From NCBI GenBank assembly GCA_002270565.1, contig NQMI01000001.1, forward strand, positions 339,575 to 403,574: a stretch of DNA of 64,000 bases, read 5' to 3'. Numbering within the stretch: position 1 is the stretch's first letter; each line of letters opens with the position of its first letter. Made by a program: the position numbers and the translations under genes. The stretch is from Stenocarpella maydis. Taxonomy: Eukaryota; Ascomycota; Sordariomycetes; Diaporthales; Diaporthaceae. The notes under the pieces were generated by a model, which saw only the letters and a program-made list of their open reading frames with translations, had not been told where the DNA came from and did no database searches. Below, in pieces: positions 11,433-23,600 of the stretch.

Positions 11433-12872
11433 ATGTCAATGGATGGAAAGACGATCAGGCTGCGGGCATCCTGTAATGCCTGCAACGAGTCCAAGGTTCG
11501 CTGCAGCCAACGCAAGCCGACCTGCGCCCGATGTGAACGCAACGGGGCCGAGTGCGTCTACGGGTTGTCACGGCGGACACACAAAGACGCGCCGCCTATA
11601 TCGATGCCGCCGTCGCAGCGATCAAGGGCTCCTCTACGAACACCTTCCAACACCGACATCAGCGGCAGCAACGGCGGCCACAAAGGCCATGCCAGTAACA
11701 ACAGCAACAGCAATAATAGTTGGAGCGGACTGTCCTTCTCAGAGAGCGCCACTGGCACCCCTTCCACGTCCACGCCTAACGGCGGTGCATCGCCGGATCG
11801 ATCGATGTCGACCGGGATGTCAACACATGATGCCAATACATCCCTCTTCGGAGATTACATGTCCCATCTCCAGCACTACACGCCACAAACCCCGACGACT
11901 GCCGACCCAGCACACCGTGCCAGGCTTCTCATGGACTTCAGCAGCCTCCCCGGAGCCGCTGGCGGTTCAAGCGGCGGTCCATGCATGGACCCTCTCAGTG
12001 CAGCAGTGACTCAGTTCTCAACTCCGGTGGCCGAGTATGCGAGCCCGTGGGCGATGGGATCACTCTTCGGCACGACCAACACCAACCCTAGCAACACCAC
12101 GGCCAACAGCGAGAGCGGTCCCTCCGCCGACATGTCTGCGTATCTAGCCACGCCGCCGTCGCCACCCTCGCTGGGAGACTACAGCTGTAACTGCCACTCG
12201 GGCGTGACGGAGCTCCTGACTTCGATGCGCGGCGGCGGGGACGACCGGCGGCTGCCCATCGACGCGCAGCTGGCCAAGCTGAAGCGTTGCATCGCGTCCT
12301 CCGAGTCCTCGATGGCCTGTAGCCACGGCCGCGACGACGGCGAGCCCATCCACATCATGGCCGTCGCCACGCTCATCGGGTACGTCATCGACGAGTTCGA
12401 GATGCTCGCGTGCGATATGGTCTCCCCGGTGCTGCGGAAGATGTCCCCCGCCTCGGGCGATATAGCAGCAGCCCTGGGAGGCGCTGGCGCAGAGAGGGTG
12501 GGCGGTGGGAGTCTCTCGTCTGGCACGGACGAAACCATGTCTATTGTCGGTGCCGGGCCAAACATATCGCTCGCGAGCCTCATGGAGCCGCGGCTGTCGT
12601 GGGGCATGCTCGAGCTGGAGGATGACGACGAGGTGGATCTGAGGCAGAGGCTGTACCTCTTATCGTTCCGCAAGCTGGAGAGGCTGCTGTCTCAGTTGAC
12701 ATTCTACCTGCGCAACCTGCGCGACGCGGGGGCCTGTCTCTCGGACCCGTCAAGGCACATGGCGTTTGTCATGGCATGCGACTACACGCGGCTGTGGTTG
12801 GAGAAGAAGGCCGAGGACGTCAAGAAGCTGCTGTCCGCGCCGGATGAGACCCTGGATCCCTCGCTTGTTTAG
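11433..12872 (+). CDS. Zn2Cys6 transcription factor, AflR-like cluster regulator
   Basis: The gene is a single exon of 479 aa from the ATG at 11433; another in-frame ATG follows at 11439. The N-terminus carries the zinc binuclear cluster C-x2-C-x6-C-x6-C-x2-C-x6-C, starting [11 protein letters not shown] and ending ECVY at about residues 14-43. A long Ser/Asn/Thr/Gly-rich linker follows. The C-terminal half (around [25 protein letters not shown] and the final [14 protein letters not shown]) resembles the AflR-type regulatory domain. Proteins of this layout act in the nucleus and switch on the polyketide cluster in which they lie. Its place between the tailoring genes and the exporter supports a pathway-specific role. 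No intron is needed. Confidence 0.88.
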   Translation: MSMDGKTIRLRASCNACNESKVRCSQRKPTCARCERNGAECVYGLSRRTHKDAPPISMPPSQRSRAPLRTPSNTDISGSNGGHKGHASNNSNSNNSWSGLSFSESATGTPSTSTPNGGASPDRSMSTGMSTHDANTSLFGDYMSHLQHYTPQTPTTADPAHRARLLMDFSSLPGAAGGSSGGPCMDPLSAAVTQFSTPVAEYASPWAMGSLFGTTNTNPSNTTANSESGPSADMSAYLATPPSPPSLGDYSCNCHSGVTELLTSMRGGGDDRRLPIDAQLAKLKRCIASSESSMACSHGRDDGEPIHIMAVATLIGYVIDEFEMLACDMVSPVLRKMSPASGDIAAALGGAGAERVGGGSLSSGTDETMSIVGAGPNISLASLMEPRLSWGMLELEDDDEVDLRQRLYLLSFRKLERLLSQLTFYLRNLRDAGACLSDPSRHMAFVMACDYTRLWLEKKAEDVKKLLSAPDETLDPSLV

Positions 12873-13642
12873 GGGAGCCCTTTTAAGCATGATAAATATC
12901 TTTTTTGTGGGACGGTGGCAGTTCTCTTTTCGCTTACAACTTGCCGGGCGCATGTGCAACGCTGTGCAACGCCTTGTAACCATGGGCTTCTGTATACTAT
13001 GACTAGACTAGATACCTAGGTTTTGATATCACGGCACTACGGTCGGGAGTCTTCCTGCAGAAATCTCTTGTTGGGACGGACAACCTCTGAATCAACAGTG
13101 ATCTTCTACACCCGTCGAATTCAAACGCCTGCTGGTGGGATGTCGGTGTACAGGTCACATCCACTCCCAACCTCTTGCCCTTCCACGCAATCATGACACT
13201 CATCAGCCACCACTCGACCATCTCTGGCTGATCTATTGCCTGTCTGGGCCCGTTGGACTATTCCTCTGCCCGAGCTGCCCACGGGCGCGGCTCTTGCATT
13301 GGCAGCAGCAGGACGAAAATAAAGCGGGTGCGGTGAATGTGCCGTTCAAACCCCGGCAGTTGGGGCGCGTCACCGCTGACACCAAACCCCTCTTTATGTA
13401 CCTACTAAAGTGGTCCAGACGGGACAGGAACCAGTTGTCAGCTGACAGTCGGCGATCCAGCCATGGGTATTCGCTTTCTTCCGCTGCGCGCTTTCCCATC
13501 TCTGGACAAGATCCAACGACGAGCTAGTCTGTGTTGAGGCTCAGCGAGGGCAGACGCGCGTCAGGTTCCGGCCTATTCCGCTCTTCGCATGCTGTGGCCC
13601 ATTTATTAAGATTCCGGGAGCTCGGGCCTTGCCGGGGGAACG
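12873..13642. other. Intergenic
   Basis: No gene can be supported. A TACCTAGG copy of the dispersed motif lies at 13013-13020. The right end abuts the inverted-repeat element. Confidence 0.5.
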
Positions 13643-14576
13643 GCTCAACGGGAGTCACTAAGGGCTCGGCAGGAGTCAGCGAATCGGGCTTAGCGCCGCG
13701 CACGGGCCCTGACTCCCGTTCAACTCCCCGCTGGTCAAACTGAGTTTAAACCCCAATCAAGGTAGATAGAGTTGGCAGGTAAGTGAGACTGAGTTTACAC
13801 TTGGTATAGACCAACCGAGGTGATCTATACCAAGTGTAAACTTGGTAGCAGATGATAAATAGGGTAGGAGGGTAGCGAAGTGCAAACTGAGTGCATACTA
13901 GATATGATTATTAATGGGTTGCTGTGGTATGATTTGGATGTAATCTGTGTTTGATGTTAGTTTAAACCCGCAGTTAAAAAGCAGCAAGGTAGGGTGGTGC
14001 CTAGGTGTTGCTATATGATTTGCATATAGTTTCAACGCAGTGCGAGCTGCATCCGCACTACGTGCGCACCATTCTGACTATATAGAAAATGCTTCTGCTC
14101 TCTCAAGGTATCATCTGAATGCACACGCAGTGCAAACCAATAGGGCGCAGGGCAGTTTGGGGGGCGTTGACTCACAAGAAGATGCGACACAGAAGAGAGG
14201 AAACAGAGGCAAAATACGGTTTGCACTTGGTGCGAAGTCATTTGCAGGTTGGGTGGTCTGTACGCGAAACGCATCTGGACTCTAAATAAACTTAGTCTGC
14301 ACTCATTTGATATAAACACTACACTATCTGCTACTACCTTGCTATATATCCTTCTCCTTGCATTTAAACATGATATACATCTTGATTATACTGCGATATT
14401 GCTTTTTGCTGCTATATGGCGCGTGTTTTATGTGCGCGCCTCACATGGCCGCAGGAAGCTGAGCGGGGTCTACACTCAGTTTGAACAGCGGGGAGTTGAA
14501 CGGGAGTCAGGGCCCGTGCGCGGCGCTAAGCCCGATTCGCTGACTCCTGCCGAGGTCTTAGTGACTCCCGTTGAGC
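13643..14576. mobile_element. Non-autonomous DNA element with 103-bp terminal inverted repeats
   Basis: The left arm 13643-13745 and the right arm 14474-14576 are inverted copies, each 103 bp, differing at only about four positions. Both start GCTCAACGGGAGTCACTAAG and end CAAACTGAGT. The 730-bp interior has no transposase. It is full of short variants of GTTTAAAC, GTTTACAC and GTGCAAAC and a perfect 17-bp stem (see separate entry). Such subterminal repeats are usual in hAT-like and other TIR elements. No clear target-site duplication could be read, so the ends may lie slightly further out. Confidence 0.7.
13794..13840. repeat. Perfect 17-bp inverted repeat with 13-nt loop
   Basis: TTTACACTTGGTATAGA at 13794-13810 is exactly complementary to 13824-13840. 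It lies just inside the left terminal inverted repeat. It could be a transposase-binding site or simply a hairpin of the element. Confidence 0.75.
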
Positions 14577-15549
14577 TGTAAGCCCGCCTTGCCTGCCATT
14601 TGGCTCCCGAGCTAGACACAACCTTATTTGGACGTTGTCTTTGGCGCCCGTCCCTCAAATACACTACCAACCAGCCCAGCCACTCGCTCTGTCCAGCGCA
14701 CGGCCAATATCACTTGTTATTATAAACGCCATCGATGGAACCCGCCCCGAGTAAATGCCCACCCGGGCAGCCATTATGCACATAGCTGCATCTCGCACTC
14801 AGCCACGTCAAAATATTTGTGGGTTCCCTTTTTTCTTCTTCCTAGAAAGGCTGGAGGTATGTCGATCGTTTGGTCTGTCTTTCAGAGTGGCCAAGCACTC
14901 TTAGCGCTTATGGTATCCGTCGACTTTCCCTGCTTCCCGCCTGGCGTTTTTGGTTCCAGTCCACGAGTGCGAGCGCCCCCGTGCGAGCGGCGATCTCCGC
15001 CTCCGTACATCCGGTATCTTGCTTATTTTCGGATTCAGGAGCTAGCTATACAGCGGTAAACTCTCCTTGCCTAAAGATGAGAAGGGCGTGGCCATGCAAT
15101 AGCGGTACGCATCTCAACTAGGAGTCTAGACACATTATCATGTGTGCGAATACAAGTTTTGAGGTGTAAAAGCTGAGCCAAGAACACTTGTCTGAAGATT
15201 TCTGAAGCGCCTGAGCTTTCTGGGCAATCTTTCTGTTGGCAGAAGCTCGGCGGTTGGGAATACGAGCGAAGGCCTGCACCTGTCAGCTGGTACAATGCAC
15301 GTGTGCCCTGTCCACGAATTCAACAATTTGGTGAAACAAAATCTTGCAGAGGCGCGTAATTTGTATATCTTGATTTGAGCGGTAAAGTGTTGTGGATTTC
15401 GTGGCGCAGCCGTTTAGACTACCTGGAAATAGTTCATTATACGTTAGAAAGCCAATCTGGTCCCCAGCAATACATGCAAATCAGAGAGCCTAGCTATCCA
15501 AAAGCCCACAACGAGCGAGATGAGACAGTCCTTGCAGCCGAAGATCTGA
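14577..15549. other. Intergenic, downstream of MFS gene
   Basis: No supported gene. Open frames of up to 143 codons (14628-15059) have no ATG start or family features. Confidence 0.45.
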
Positions 15550-17328
15550 CTACGCAGGTACCATTTCGATCTTCTTGCCCTTAACACTCCTCCACTCAAC
15601 AAACACGGCACCGAGCGAACTCAAACACGTCATGATCAGAGCAATCCGGAATGTCCAAATGATGGCGTCATTATACTGCACCTTGATCTCCGCGAGAAGC
15701 GATGGGTGATCCTTGAACAGGGTATCAATAGAGGTAGCGCCAGCATCGACGACAGCCTGTGGCTCCATGCCAAGGTCTTCGATGGTTGCGAGGCCATTGA
15801 GGAGGCCGGAGATGAAGACGTTCTGGGCGACGCTGACGAATAGGCTGCCACCGAACATCTGCGAGAAGACCTGCAGCGACGTGCCGATGGCGATGTCGGC
15901 AAGGGGCAGCGACGCCTGCGCGGCCACCATGCCCTGCTGCATGCCGAGGCCTATCCCAAGCCCGAAGAGGATCTGATAGCCGATCCACATGCCCGTTGAT
16001 ACGTCAACGGTCCAGGTGGTCATCAGGCCTGCCCCGACAGATGCGATGGGTGGCAGCGCGTACATCATGGGCGTGTAGTAGCCGGTAATGGAGACGAACG
16101 CCCCGCCGACAATGTTTCCGACAGTGGTAGAAATCATCATAGGCAGCGTGTCGATTCCCGAATCAGTCGCCGAGGCACCTCTTATGGCCTGGAACCAGAT
16201 GGGGAGGTAGTAGACCATGGTGAAGAAGGCCGCGCCGACACAGCCCGTGAAGATGGCTGCGCTCCCGACGCTGCGCTGCCGCGCGATGCGCACAGGTACC
16301 GTGGCGTCCTCGCCCATCCAGAACTGGACGCCGATGAACGCGACGAGGAGCAGGCTGAAGAGCACGAGCAGCGCGATGATGCGCCCGTCGCTCCAGGGGT
16401 ATGCGGTACCGCCCCACTGCAGCGCGAGGAGGATGCACACCACACATGGTAAGAAGATGATGTTTCCAACGGGGTCAAAGCGAGTGATCCTCCGGAGCAA
16501 TGTCTCCTGAGTGGCGGGGCGTGGCTGGCGTGGCGGAGAGTCAAGGAAGAAAACGAGCGCCGGGGCGGTGATGGCACCGAGAGGGAGGTTCACGTAAAAA
16601 CACCACCGCCACGAGATCCTGTCCGTGAAGACGCCACCAAGCAAGGGACCCACGACACTGGCGATGCCGAAGACGGCGGATACGAGGGCTGTGTAGATGG
16701 CACGCTTTTCGAGCGGCGTCGAGAATGCGATGATGATCAGGGCGCCTGAAAAGATCCCCGCGGCCCCCATGCCGGCGACGGCTCGGCCGACTATGAGGGC
16801 AGTGGAACTCGGGGCGACGCCACAGATGAGGGAGCCGAGCTCGAAGAGGAACAGGCAAGACAGGAAGACCCACTTCACGCTGAAGCGCTGATACAGGCGG
16901 CCGAAGAAGAGCTGGAAGGCGCAGAGAGTGAGCAGGTAAGCAGACCCATACCACCCGACGTCATCCAGAGCGTGAAACTGGTTGGTGATTCTTGGTATAG
17001 CCGTGGCGACGATTGTGTTGTCGAGGGCGACGCACAGGACGGCGAGCTCGAGCGCCAACATGATAATGGTGAGCTTGAGGCCGCCGGGATAGCTCTGTTG
17101 TGCCCCGGCGACATCGTGCTCCTGAGCTGGGGGCTCCTCGTCGCGAGGCTGGGACGTCTTGTCGCCGTCAAAGGGCCCAAAGTGCTCAACCTCAAACGGC
17201 CCAAATGCACCGAGGTGGACGGGTTCAGCGCTCGGGGAGTAACGTAAGAGTTCGATCTGTGACTTCTCGCCCGCAGAGCCTGCCGTGGTCGGCACCTTTG
17301 TGCTGGTGCTAAAAGAGTCACTGTCCAT
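15550..17328 (-). CDS. MFS drug/metabolite exporter, DHA2-type (14 TM)
   Basis: The gene is a single exon of 592 aa. A charged N-terminal tail of about 85 residues precedes the first membrane helix (LTIIMLALELAVLCVALD). The motif LDNTIVATAIPRI and the loop GRLYQRFSVKW match the 14-helix drug:H+ antiporter group, followed by GRAVAGMGAAG and GPLLGGVF (motif C). Many hydrophobic segments follow to the end. The size fits that family (about 550-600 aa). It would sit in the plasma membrane and export the cluster product, which often also protects the producer. It lies between the AflR-like regulator and the FAD monooxygenase, as expected for a cluster transporter. Confidence 0.92.
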   Translation of the reverse strand: MDSDSFSTSTKVPTTAGSAGEKSQIELLRYSPSAEPVHLGAFGPFEVEHFGPFDGDKTSQPRDEEPPAQEHDVAGAQQSYPGGLKLTIIMLALELAVLCVALDNTIVATAIPRITNQFHALDDVGWYGSAYLLTLCAFQLFFGRLYQRFSVKWVFLSCLFLFELGSLICGVAPSSTALIVGRAVAGMGAAGIFSGALIIIAFSTPLEKRAIYTALVSAVFGIASVVGPLLGGVFTDRISWRWCFYVNLPLGAITAPALVFFLDSPPRQPRPATQETLLRRITRFDPVGNIIFLPCVVCILLALQWGGTAYPWSDGRIIALLVLFSLLLVAFIGVQFWMGEDATVPVRIARQRSVGSAAIFTGCVGAAFFTMVYYLPIWFQAIRGASATDSGIDTLPMMISTTVGNIVGGAFVSITGYYTPMMYALPPIASVGAGLMTTWTVDVSTGMWIGYQILFGLGIGLGMQQGMVAAQASLPLADIAIGTSLQVFSQMFGGSLFVSVAQNVFISGLLNGLATIEDLGMEPQAVVDAGATSIDTLFKDHPSLLAEIKVQYNDAIIWTFRIALIMTCLSSLGAVFVEWRSVKGKKIEMVPA

Positions 17329-19006
17329 GACCGCTGACTGACGGTCCCGAGTATGAAATGATGCTGATGGGTCTGTGATGCGCAGGAAGACGGTGGGTGG
17401 AGGCTTGCAGGGGAAGATCCAAGCTTTTGTCGACCTACGAACTTGGACACCTGATGAAAGTGGATTTACAAAGGTAATCCCGCTACAATAATGAGAGCCC
17501 GAAAGCCCGTCGGTCTTCTTGTCAAGTGCGATACGTTTCGATTGTACCCAGAAACGTCAATTACCAACATCGAAGTCCACATAATGGGGGATAGATGTCT
17601 AAGAAGCACTGCCAGTGTCACAGACGTACCGTCTGCTGCTCGCTAAGCGCATCACACGTGCGGATACAGATATCTAAGTGGTCATTCTGATGTTAAGGAA
17701 CGCGAGTCAATATCCTCAAAACTCGAATTTCAGCAACCAAGAAATATCATCAAGGGTGCCTATGTTTGGCAAAGCATCCCTTATCAGTTACCCGGTGTCT
17801 TTCCCGTGCTGGTCACGATTCCCGATCGCAGCCAGCCGCTGGTGTGACCACTTCCGGGTTCCAAGACACCATGTTTTGGAAATGAGTGATGCCAACGTAC
17901 CCTTCAGGTTAAGTCGGATTAAGACAGTGTGCGTGGGACAAGCTGAGCCCGCCACAGAGGTCATTGACCAAGAACATCCATGATTACCCGCCATATTAGC
18001 TTGGCATCACCCCCATGGACATTTTGATCTGACAATGTCGCGTTGTTAATCCGCCTCGGACTTGATGCCAGTCAGCTTGAAGGATTTTGACCGGGCTCGG
18101 ACGGAGCGAAAGGTCAAAGGCATGTTCCATTTTCGGACCTTTTCTCATAGCTGAAAGCGTCGCCCGAGATGACTGTACATGATGAAAGCAAAGGGAATTT
18201 TAGGATCATGCTAGCGGTTTTCTTTTAGCCGGGTATCAAGGGGTGGCACCTCGATGCTTACCTGAATTGGTCATCTCACTCACAGAATCTTCGTCCGCCG
18301 CTTGTCCGCCGCCCGTACACTGCTGCTCCGCCGGCTTTCTTCCGTCCGTCATCCGCAATCTGCAGTGCTTCGGCCGAGTTGGCCCGAAATACTCATAAGC
18401 CCTGAAACTTGCAGTTCGCAGATCTCGGTACATGTTATTTGGGTATTCTAGTTTGCTTTCCACTGTCGTGTGCCATTATATCGTGCCATGGTGAACTCGG
18501 TCCCATGTCACCTGGTGTCAGCCATGTTTTTAGACTGATGAAGTTGCTGCGCGTGACTTATACGAATGCCATTTTTCTTCTTCAGGGGCAGACTTTCTAA
18601 TTTTCAGGGATTGGTGTGCCAGGATGTAGATACCCCTCAATTGTTCAATAAGGCTCAGCCATCAACCACCTGGGCAAGAGCACAGAGTTCTTGAGATTTA
18701 GGCTTTAATCAGTTGCGTGCCATCGAAATTGGACAACGTGATTCGCAGAGTTAGCATGGTAATTATTGCTCGATCATAAAACCTAATGACAGTAATAAGA
18801 AGGCAGAAATACATTTGCTGTTCGTCCAAAATAGTCTATGAACGGAATTTTGACATACTATACGCCAGACGGTTTAAAAAATTAGACCAATTACAGACTA
18901 GTTAATGTTTGCATGCTAATTGGTTGGTATTAATGTTAAGAAAACCCCTGGTCTATGGAAGAACCCTAACCTGGAGGGATGAGTGGGCCTGCGAAGGGGG
19001 CCCTCC

Positions 19007-19130
19007 CTCTAGGCATACGGAGGGCCCTTCGTCTGAGTATACGGAGGTCCCTCTTCTGGGTATGCGGAGGCCCTCCTATGGGCACGTTAGGGCCCTCCTC
19101 TGGGCGTGTAAGGATCCTTCGTCTTGGCGC
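19007..19130. repeat. Degenerate ~23-bp tandem repeat, about five units
   Basis: Units follow the pattern G(T/C)(A/G)TACGGAGGGCCCTCCTCTGG with changes. They start near 19013 and repeat about every 22-25 bases. The unit core GAGGGCCCTC is itself palindromic. Just after it, an inverted pair AGGGGGTTCG / CGAACCCCCT spans about 19166-19216. No coding function is evident, and it may be part of a small mobile element. Confidence 0.6.
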
Positions 19131-19244
19131 CCAAACCCTTGGAAGGGCCCTATTGGGTGGCGTGGAGGGGGTTCGCCGGAAGAGCGAGCAGAGCGAGTGA
19201 TGGAGACGAACCCCCTCTATGCCTATCTAAGCTGTAATACTTGA

Positions 19245-19323
19245 ACATTAGATGAATAGCTCCCTGAACCCCGGGAGGGGCTTTCCACCTGGTTGTTTCC
19301 AAGGTTCCTACATTAGATGAATA
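19245..19323. repeat. 14-bp direct repeat ACATTAGATGAATA
   Basis: Exact copies lie at 19245-19258 and 19310-19323, 65 bp apart, at the right side of the tandem-repeat block. They could be the trace of an insertion or slippage. Confidence 0.6.
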
Positions 19324-19619
19324 TAAATAGCCAATGAGACATCATATGGTATACCCAGTCAAACTGCTCTGGCACAATCCGAAAATGCTAAGAAACCTCA
19401 ACTGCTCAAACTCTATCCCCGAAGAACAGAAACACAGGAGACTGTTATGGAGTTGGGAGCTGAAGATATTTTATTCGTCGTTTCCACACCACCATCCACT
19501 CGATACCTAGATATCTGTACAGCAATCTCAAATTCATTCCAATCCATAGCAATGAATTATCGTTGTCGAACTGCTCTACACAAATTCACGCATCCAAAAT
19601 TCAAAGTGCTATAATAATC

Positions 19620-21214
19620 TTATGAAGCGGTAAGGGCTGCCTTTGACTCTACAATCACATCGAACGAAAACACATACTCGTTGACGTCGTCCGTAGAGTC
19701 AAGCCTGTACCCAGGAGCATACTGAGCTGCGACGTCACGAACACTTTGCGGGACAGGAGGGTTGACGTTAGAGAGGATCTGCAGCGCAGAGCCTCTGTTC
19801 CGCCTGACCTTCTCAAAGAGCTGGAGCCGATTCTCGATAGCCCCTGTGTCCTTGACCTGATCGAGCAGGATGCCGAGCGCGGCGCCATCCTCGATAGCCT
19901 GTCCGCCGCCTTGGCCTTGGACTGTTTGCCGAGTCAGAATGGGCAGTGAATGACGACTTGCATTTAAATTAGGGTCCGCTTACACGTGAGCATAGGATGA
20001 GCAGCGTCACCGACCAGGACAAGTCGGTGCGTGTGCCACTTGGGAATCGGTCCTCTGGCAACTAGTTTCCAGAACTTCACGTCCCTTGCTTTCCTGAATG
20101 ACGGATGAGCATGTGTCAATCCAACTGGTGCTTATCACACTCACCTGATTGCTGTATGCAGAGCCGGGGCGAAATGCTTCTTGGCATATTCCAGCGGCAT
20201 GCTCGGCTCCACCATCGCGCGGAAATCTAGATATTGTCAGCAGGAGATCAGTCTTGCACTTCCACAATTGGCTAACGCATACCCTCTCCGACATGTGAGG
20301 TATCGAATTCACGTGAGAGGTACAAGAAGTTCTGCACCTCGTTGCTAGAATTGTAAGAGATCTAGTCAGCAGCATGCCAGCATGACATCCTTAACTGATC
20401 AACGAACTTTCGGCATGGATACCACACCAAGCCCGCAGCTCCCCCAGCCGCCGTGAAGTATCTTGTGGACGAGTCCTGGATCATGTGCGCGGTCTCCGGG
20501 TCCGAGAGCAAGTCCTCCCTCGGCACCAGCCACCGCATGCATGCCCAGCCTGTGTCTCCGGCCTGGACGACCTCGTCCCCGAGTACATGCTTCACGGCGG
20601 TCGAGTGCACACCATCCGCGGCGACGACGAGGTCAGCTTCAAAGACCTCACCGCTTTCTGTCATGACCTTTCCATTCTCGGCGTCCTGGAGGGCGTGCAT
20701 CAGAGTTTGTTTCTTTCAGCGAAGCTGGACCCCTGACTTACGTATTCGACAACCTTGGACCGCACCAGGACCTCACAGGGACGCCCAGGACCCTCCTTCT
20801 GGGTGGCAAGCTGCCTGAGCTGGCTGTGGAGGTCCACCCTGTGCACGGCGTACATGGGCAGGCCCCACGTGGTCTCGCAGTCCTTGTAGTAGTTGGGGAC
20901 CAAGACCTGCATGTTAGTGCCGTCGATCAGGCTGCCCTTGCGGATCGCCACCATGCCCGATGCCTCTGGCGAGAAGTCCCATGACTCGAGGACCCGAGAC
21001 GCATTGGGCTTGATAGTGATGGCAGCTCCAACCTCGTGCATCAGTGATGACTGCTCGAGGATCTTGACCAATACACATTTGTTAGACGTGTGCTTGACCG
21101 TATGGCTGAGGGCTTGGGGGGGGGTGTTCGAACTGTCACTTTGTGGCCTGCCCTGCGCAGGCCAATACTAGTGCTCAGGCCGGCGATTCCGGCGCCGACA
21201 ATGATTATTTCCAT
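19620..21214 (-). CDS. FAD-dependent monooxygenase, salicylate-hydroxylase type
   Basis: Seven exons read in frame: 21214-21134, 21062-20742, 20685-20408, 20344-20283, 20226-20145, 20093-19984 and 19921-19620. Together they give 411 aa with introns of 51-71 bp. All three flavin motifs of the group A (PHBH-fold) hydroxylases are present: GAGIAG (residues 7-12), the AADG motif (Asp158-Gly159) and VGDAAHP (Gly303-Asp304). Size and motifs match salicylate hydroxylase and fungal TropB/SorC-like enzymes, which hydroxylate, decarboxylate or dearomatise phenolic rings with NAD(P)H and O2. In this cluster the aromatic product of the non-reducing PKS is the natural substrate candidate; this is inference. 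Intron 6-7 placement (donor GTAAGC) was chosen because it gives the family sequence [14 protein letters not shown]. Confidence 0.88.
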
Positions 21215-23600
21215 GACTGATATCAATCAGGTACTGGCGATCCGGTTTTAGAGTAGTATAGCCAGAAAGGGTTCTTGATCAGTCAACATGCATCGGACAA
21301 TTCAGTGTCGTGTTTGTAAAGCCTGGTAATAGGACTTCCTCTATTGGGGGACTCTAAGGTAAATACTGTATTTTAATGGAGCAATCCCGTTCATCCCCGG
21401 CATGGCTTCACGTTTGGTCACGCCAGAACCCTACGATGGGCTCCCCGATCATGGTCAAAGTGGCTCGAGGCACAACTAGAATGGGGTTCGGGAACGTGCC
21501 TCAGGCGATGGACTAAAACGATGCGCACCCGGACGCCCCCTGACTCCCCTTGGGAACGTCCCGGTTCATCACTCTCCGTGGCAATGATATGAATCCTCAT
21601 CCGGGTTCGCCGCAAGTGCAGTTGTGATGGCGCAGCATCGACGGTTAAACAAAGCCATTCAGCCCATCGATCCGCCGAGTGAGACGGGTACAATCTGCCG
21701 ACTCGGGCACACCATCCGCCGGTTACTCTTTCGCCAATTAGATTCATGCTCAAGAGGAGAACCTAGGGCTGGAGAATCCGTTGTGGATGGCACATTTGGT
21801 AGTCCATGTTTTTCCGCCGGGAATCATTAAGATCCTATAGCCTGTACCTTTGTCAGATGTTTCGAGTGTTCCATCATACGACTGGAGGGTCCTCGCTACA
21901 TGGTGAGATTTTGGTTAGCTTTGGTGGTACATGTCACGTATATTCCATTGGACGATTGTCCGAGCGATCTGAGAAAGATCCTGTGGTATAAGAAGACGGG
22001 AATCGCAGTCCCGAAGGGTGATTTAGCACATATGATGCTGTACTTCGTCTCTCTAGAATCTGACATGGTAAGAGAAAAGAATGACTATACCAAATGCAGC
22101 CAGAATCTCGCTGGGAATAGCTCGTCAAAAACTAGCGGCTGAGATACTGATTATGGCGCAATAACTCACGGAGGACAAGCGGTTTCCGGCTGGACGAACG
22201 GACGGGCGTTGGGCGAGGAAAAAGGACGAAATCGCCGAACCTCGGGGAAGCGGTCCGGGTCAAGCAACCCTGCCATCATATTACCATGATCCCATCGGTG
22301 ATCAATATTGCGATAGTGCTGACGTTCCAAATCGTACGGCCATAAGCTGCAGGCTTGACCACTCGAGGCGGAGCGGCGGAGAAAGATATTCGGTTTTGAG
22401 GTTGTGGGGGAAAAAATGAGGGGGGGGGGCTGTTGAGTGAGAATGTAAGGCGCTGCGGGTAAGGGCCCCGATCTCCCCTCTCCTTGAGATAAGCATGACC
22501 ATCGGACGGCCTGGCCTGGCCTGGCCTATTCTCTACTTGTTACCTAGCGCTGACTTTGCTCTTTATGTAGGTAAGATGTGGGTCAGACAGAGCAAGGAGA
22601 GCTTATGTGACGCTCAAAAGAATCGGCCTGCAGCTCAGGTCTTATAATGTTCCTATTCGGAACCGAGATTTCTGATACTCTGGCATGGATTTGATGCAAG
22701 GTCCTTTCATGTAAGGTTTGTGGAATAAGCCTTCTGGCTCATCCAGGTGTCCCAACCCCCTCTTAAGTTGACAACGACTGACCATCCATGACTTGGTCCG
22801 AAGTGCCGCAGCCATGTGTATCAAGATCCTGGACCGGGCTGCATTTGGTGTAACGAGTCTGTTCCAAAACGCACAAACCTGTAGCCTGAAGTGATGAAGG
22901 CTTGACGGAATTGAATAGATAGTCAACATTTTATTGACGCATTGTTGAATGAATTATCTACCCAGGTAGCTGAGTGGGTACGCTCTAGTTGTCCAAAGAA
23001 CTGGTTACATCAATGCATTGTCATGCGAATGGTTTATAGTTGAAAGAGTTACAGAGAAGGCTATAACAAACGGATGGTACAAGGGTACACCCCCCCCCCC
23101 CCGAGCGCCAATTACTACTACAGTAATAATTACCGTTTAACGGCACCTATACCACCCATTTTTCATCACACCATATACCCACCATACCCTCTATCAAATA
23201 AGCGGACGAGGCTATGTAGCGCCCGAAGCGAAAACACTAAGGAAACATTATGAGATCCAAGGCGCCAGCTTCAACAGCACCTCCCCGGGTGCCCTCAGCG
23301 CCAGCGAGGAAGAGACAGCACACAGCGGCTACAGCTATAGCTATAGTCAATAGGCTTCTATCAATAGACTTAGATTATCATAGCTATTAAGTAAGGGGGC
23401 CGCAAAGGGGTTAACTTTATAGTACTTTGTTATAGTTAATCGAAGGTTGCTAACTTTATATTACTTGAAATGTATCATTACATAAAATACTATAGTTTTA
23501 AGTGGCAATAGTATTAATGTGGCCTTTGCTTCAGCGGCGAGGGTAATAAGGGTAGTAATGGCAATGAGGGTGGCGACGGCTTCAATGGCTGCAACGGGCC
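21215..23600. other. Gene-poor spacer
   Basis: No gene supported. Long G- and C-homopolymers lie at about 22418-22427 and 23090-23102. From about 23100 composition turns repeat-like. Confidence 0.5.

Larger units (their letters stand above)
17329..19619. other. Intergenic between exporter and monooxygenase
   Basis: The spacer is 2.3 kb and holds the MFS promoter at its left. A degenerate tandem repeat with a hairpin lies at 19007-19216, and a 14-bp direct repeat at 19245-19258 and 19310-19323. A TCGGACC heptamer lies at 18133-18139. No gene is supported. Confidence 0.5.

Noticed and set aside
14628..15059. 143-codon frame right of the TIR element
   Set aside because: Lacks an ATG start and any recognisable feature.
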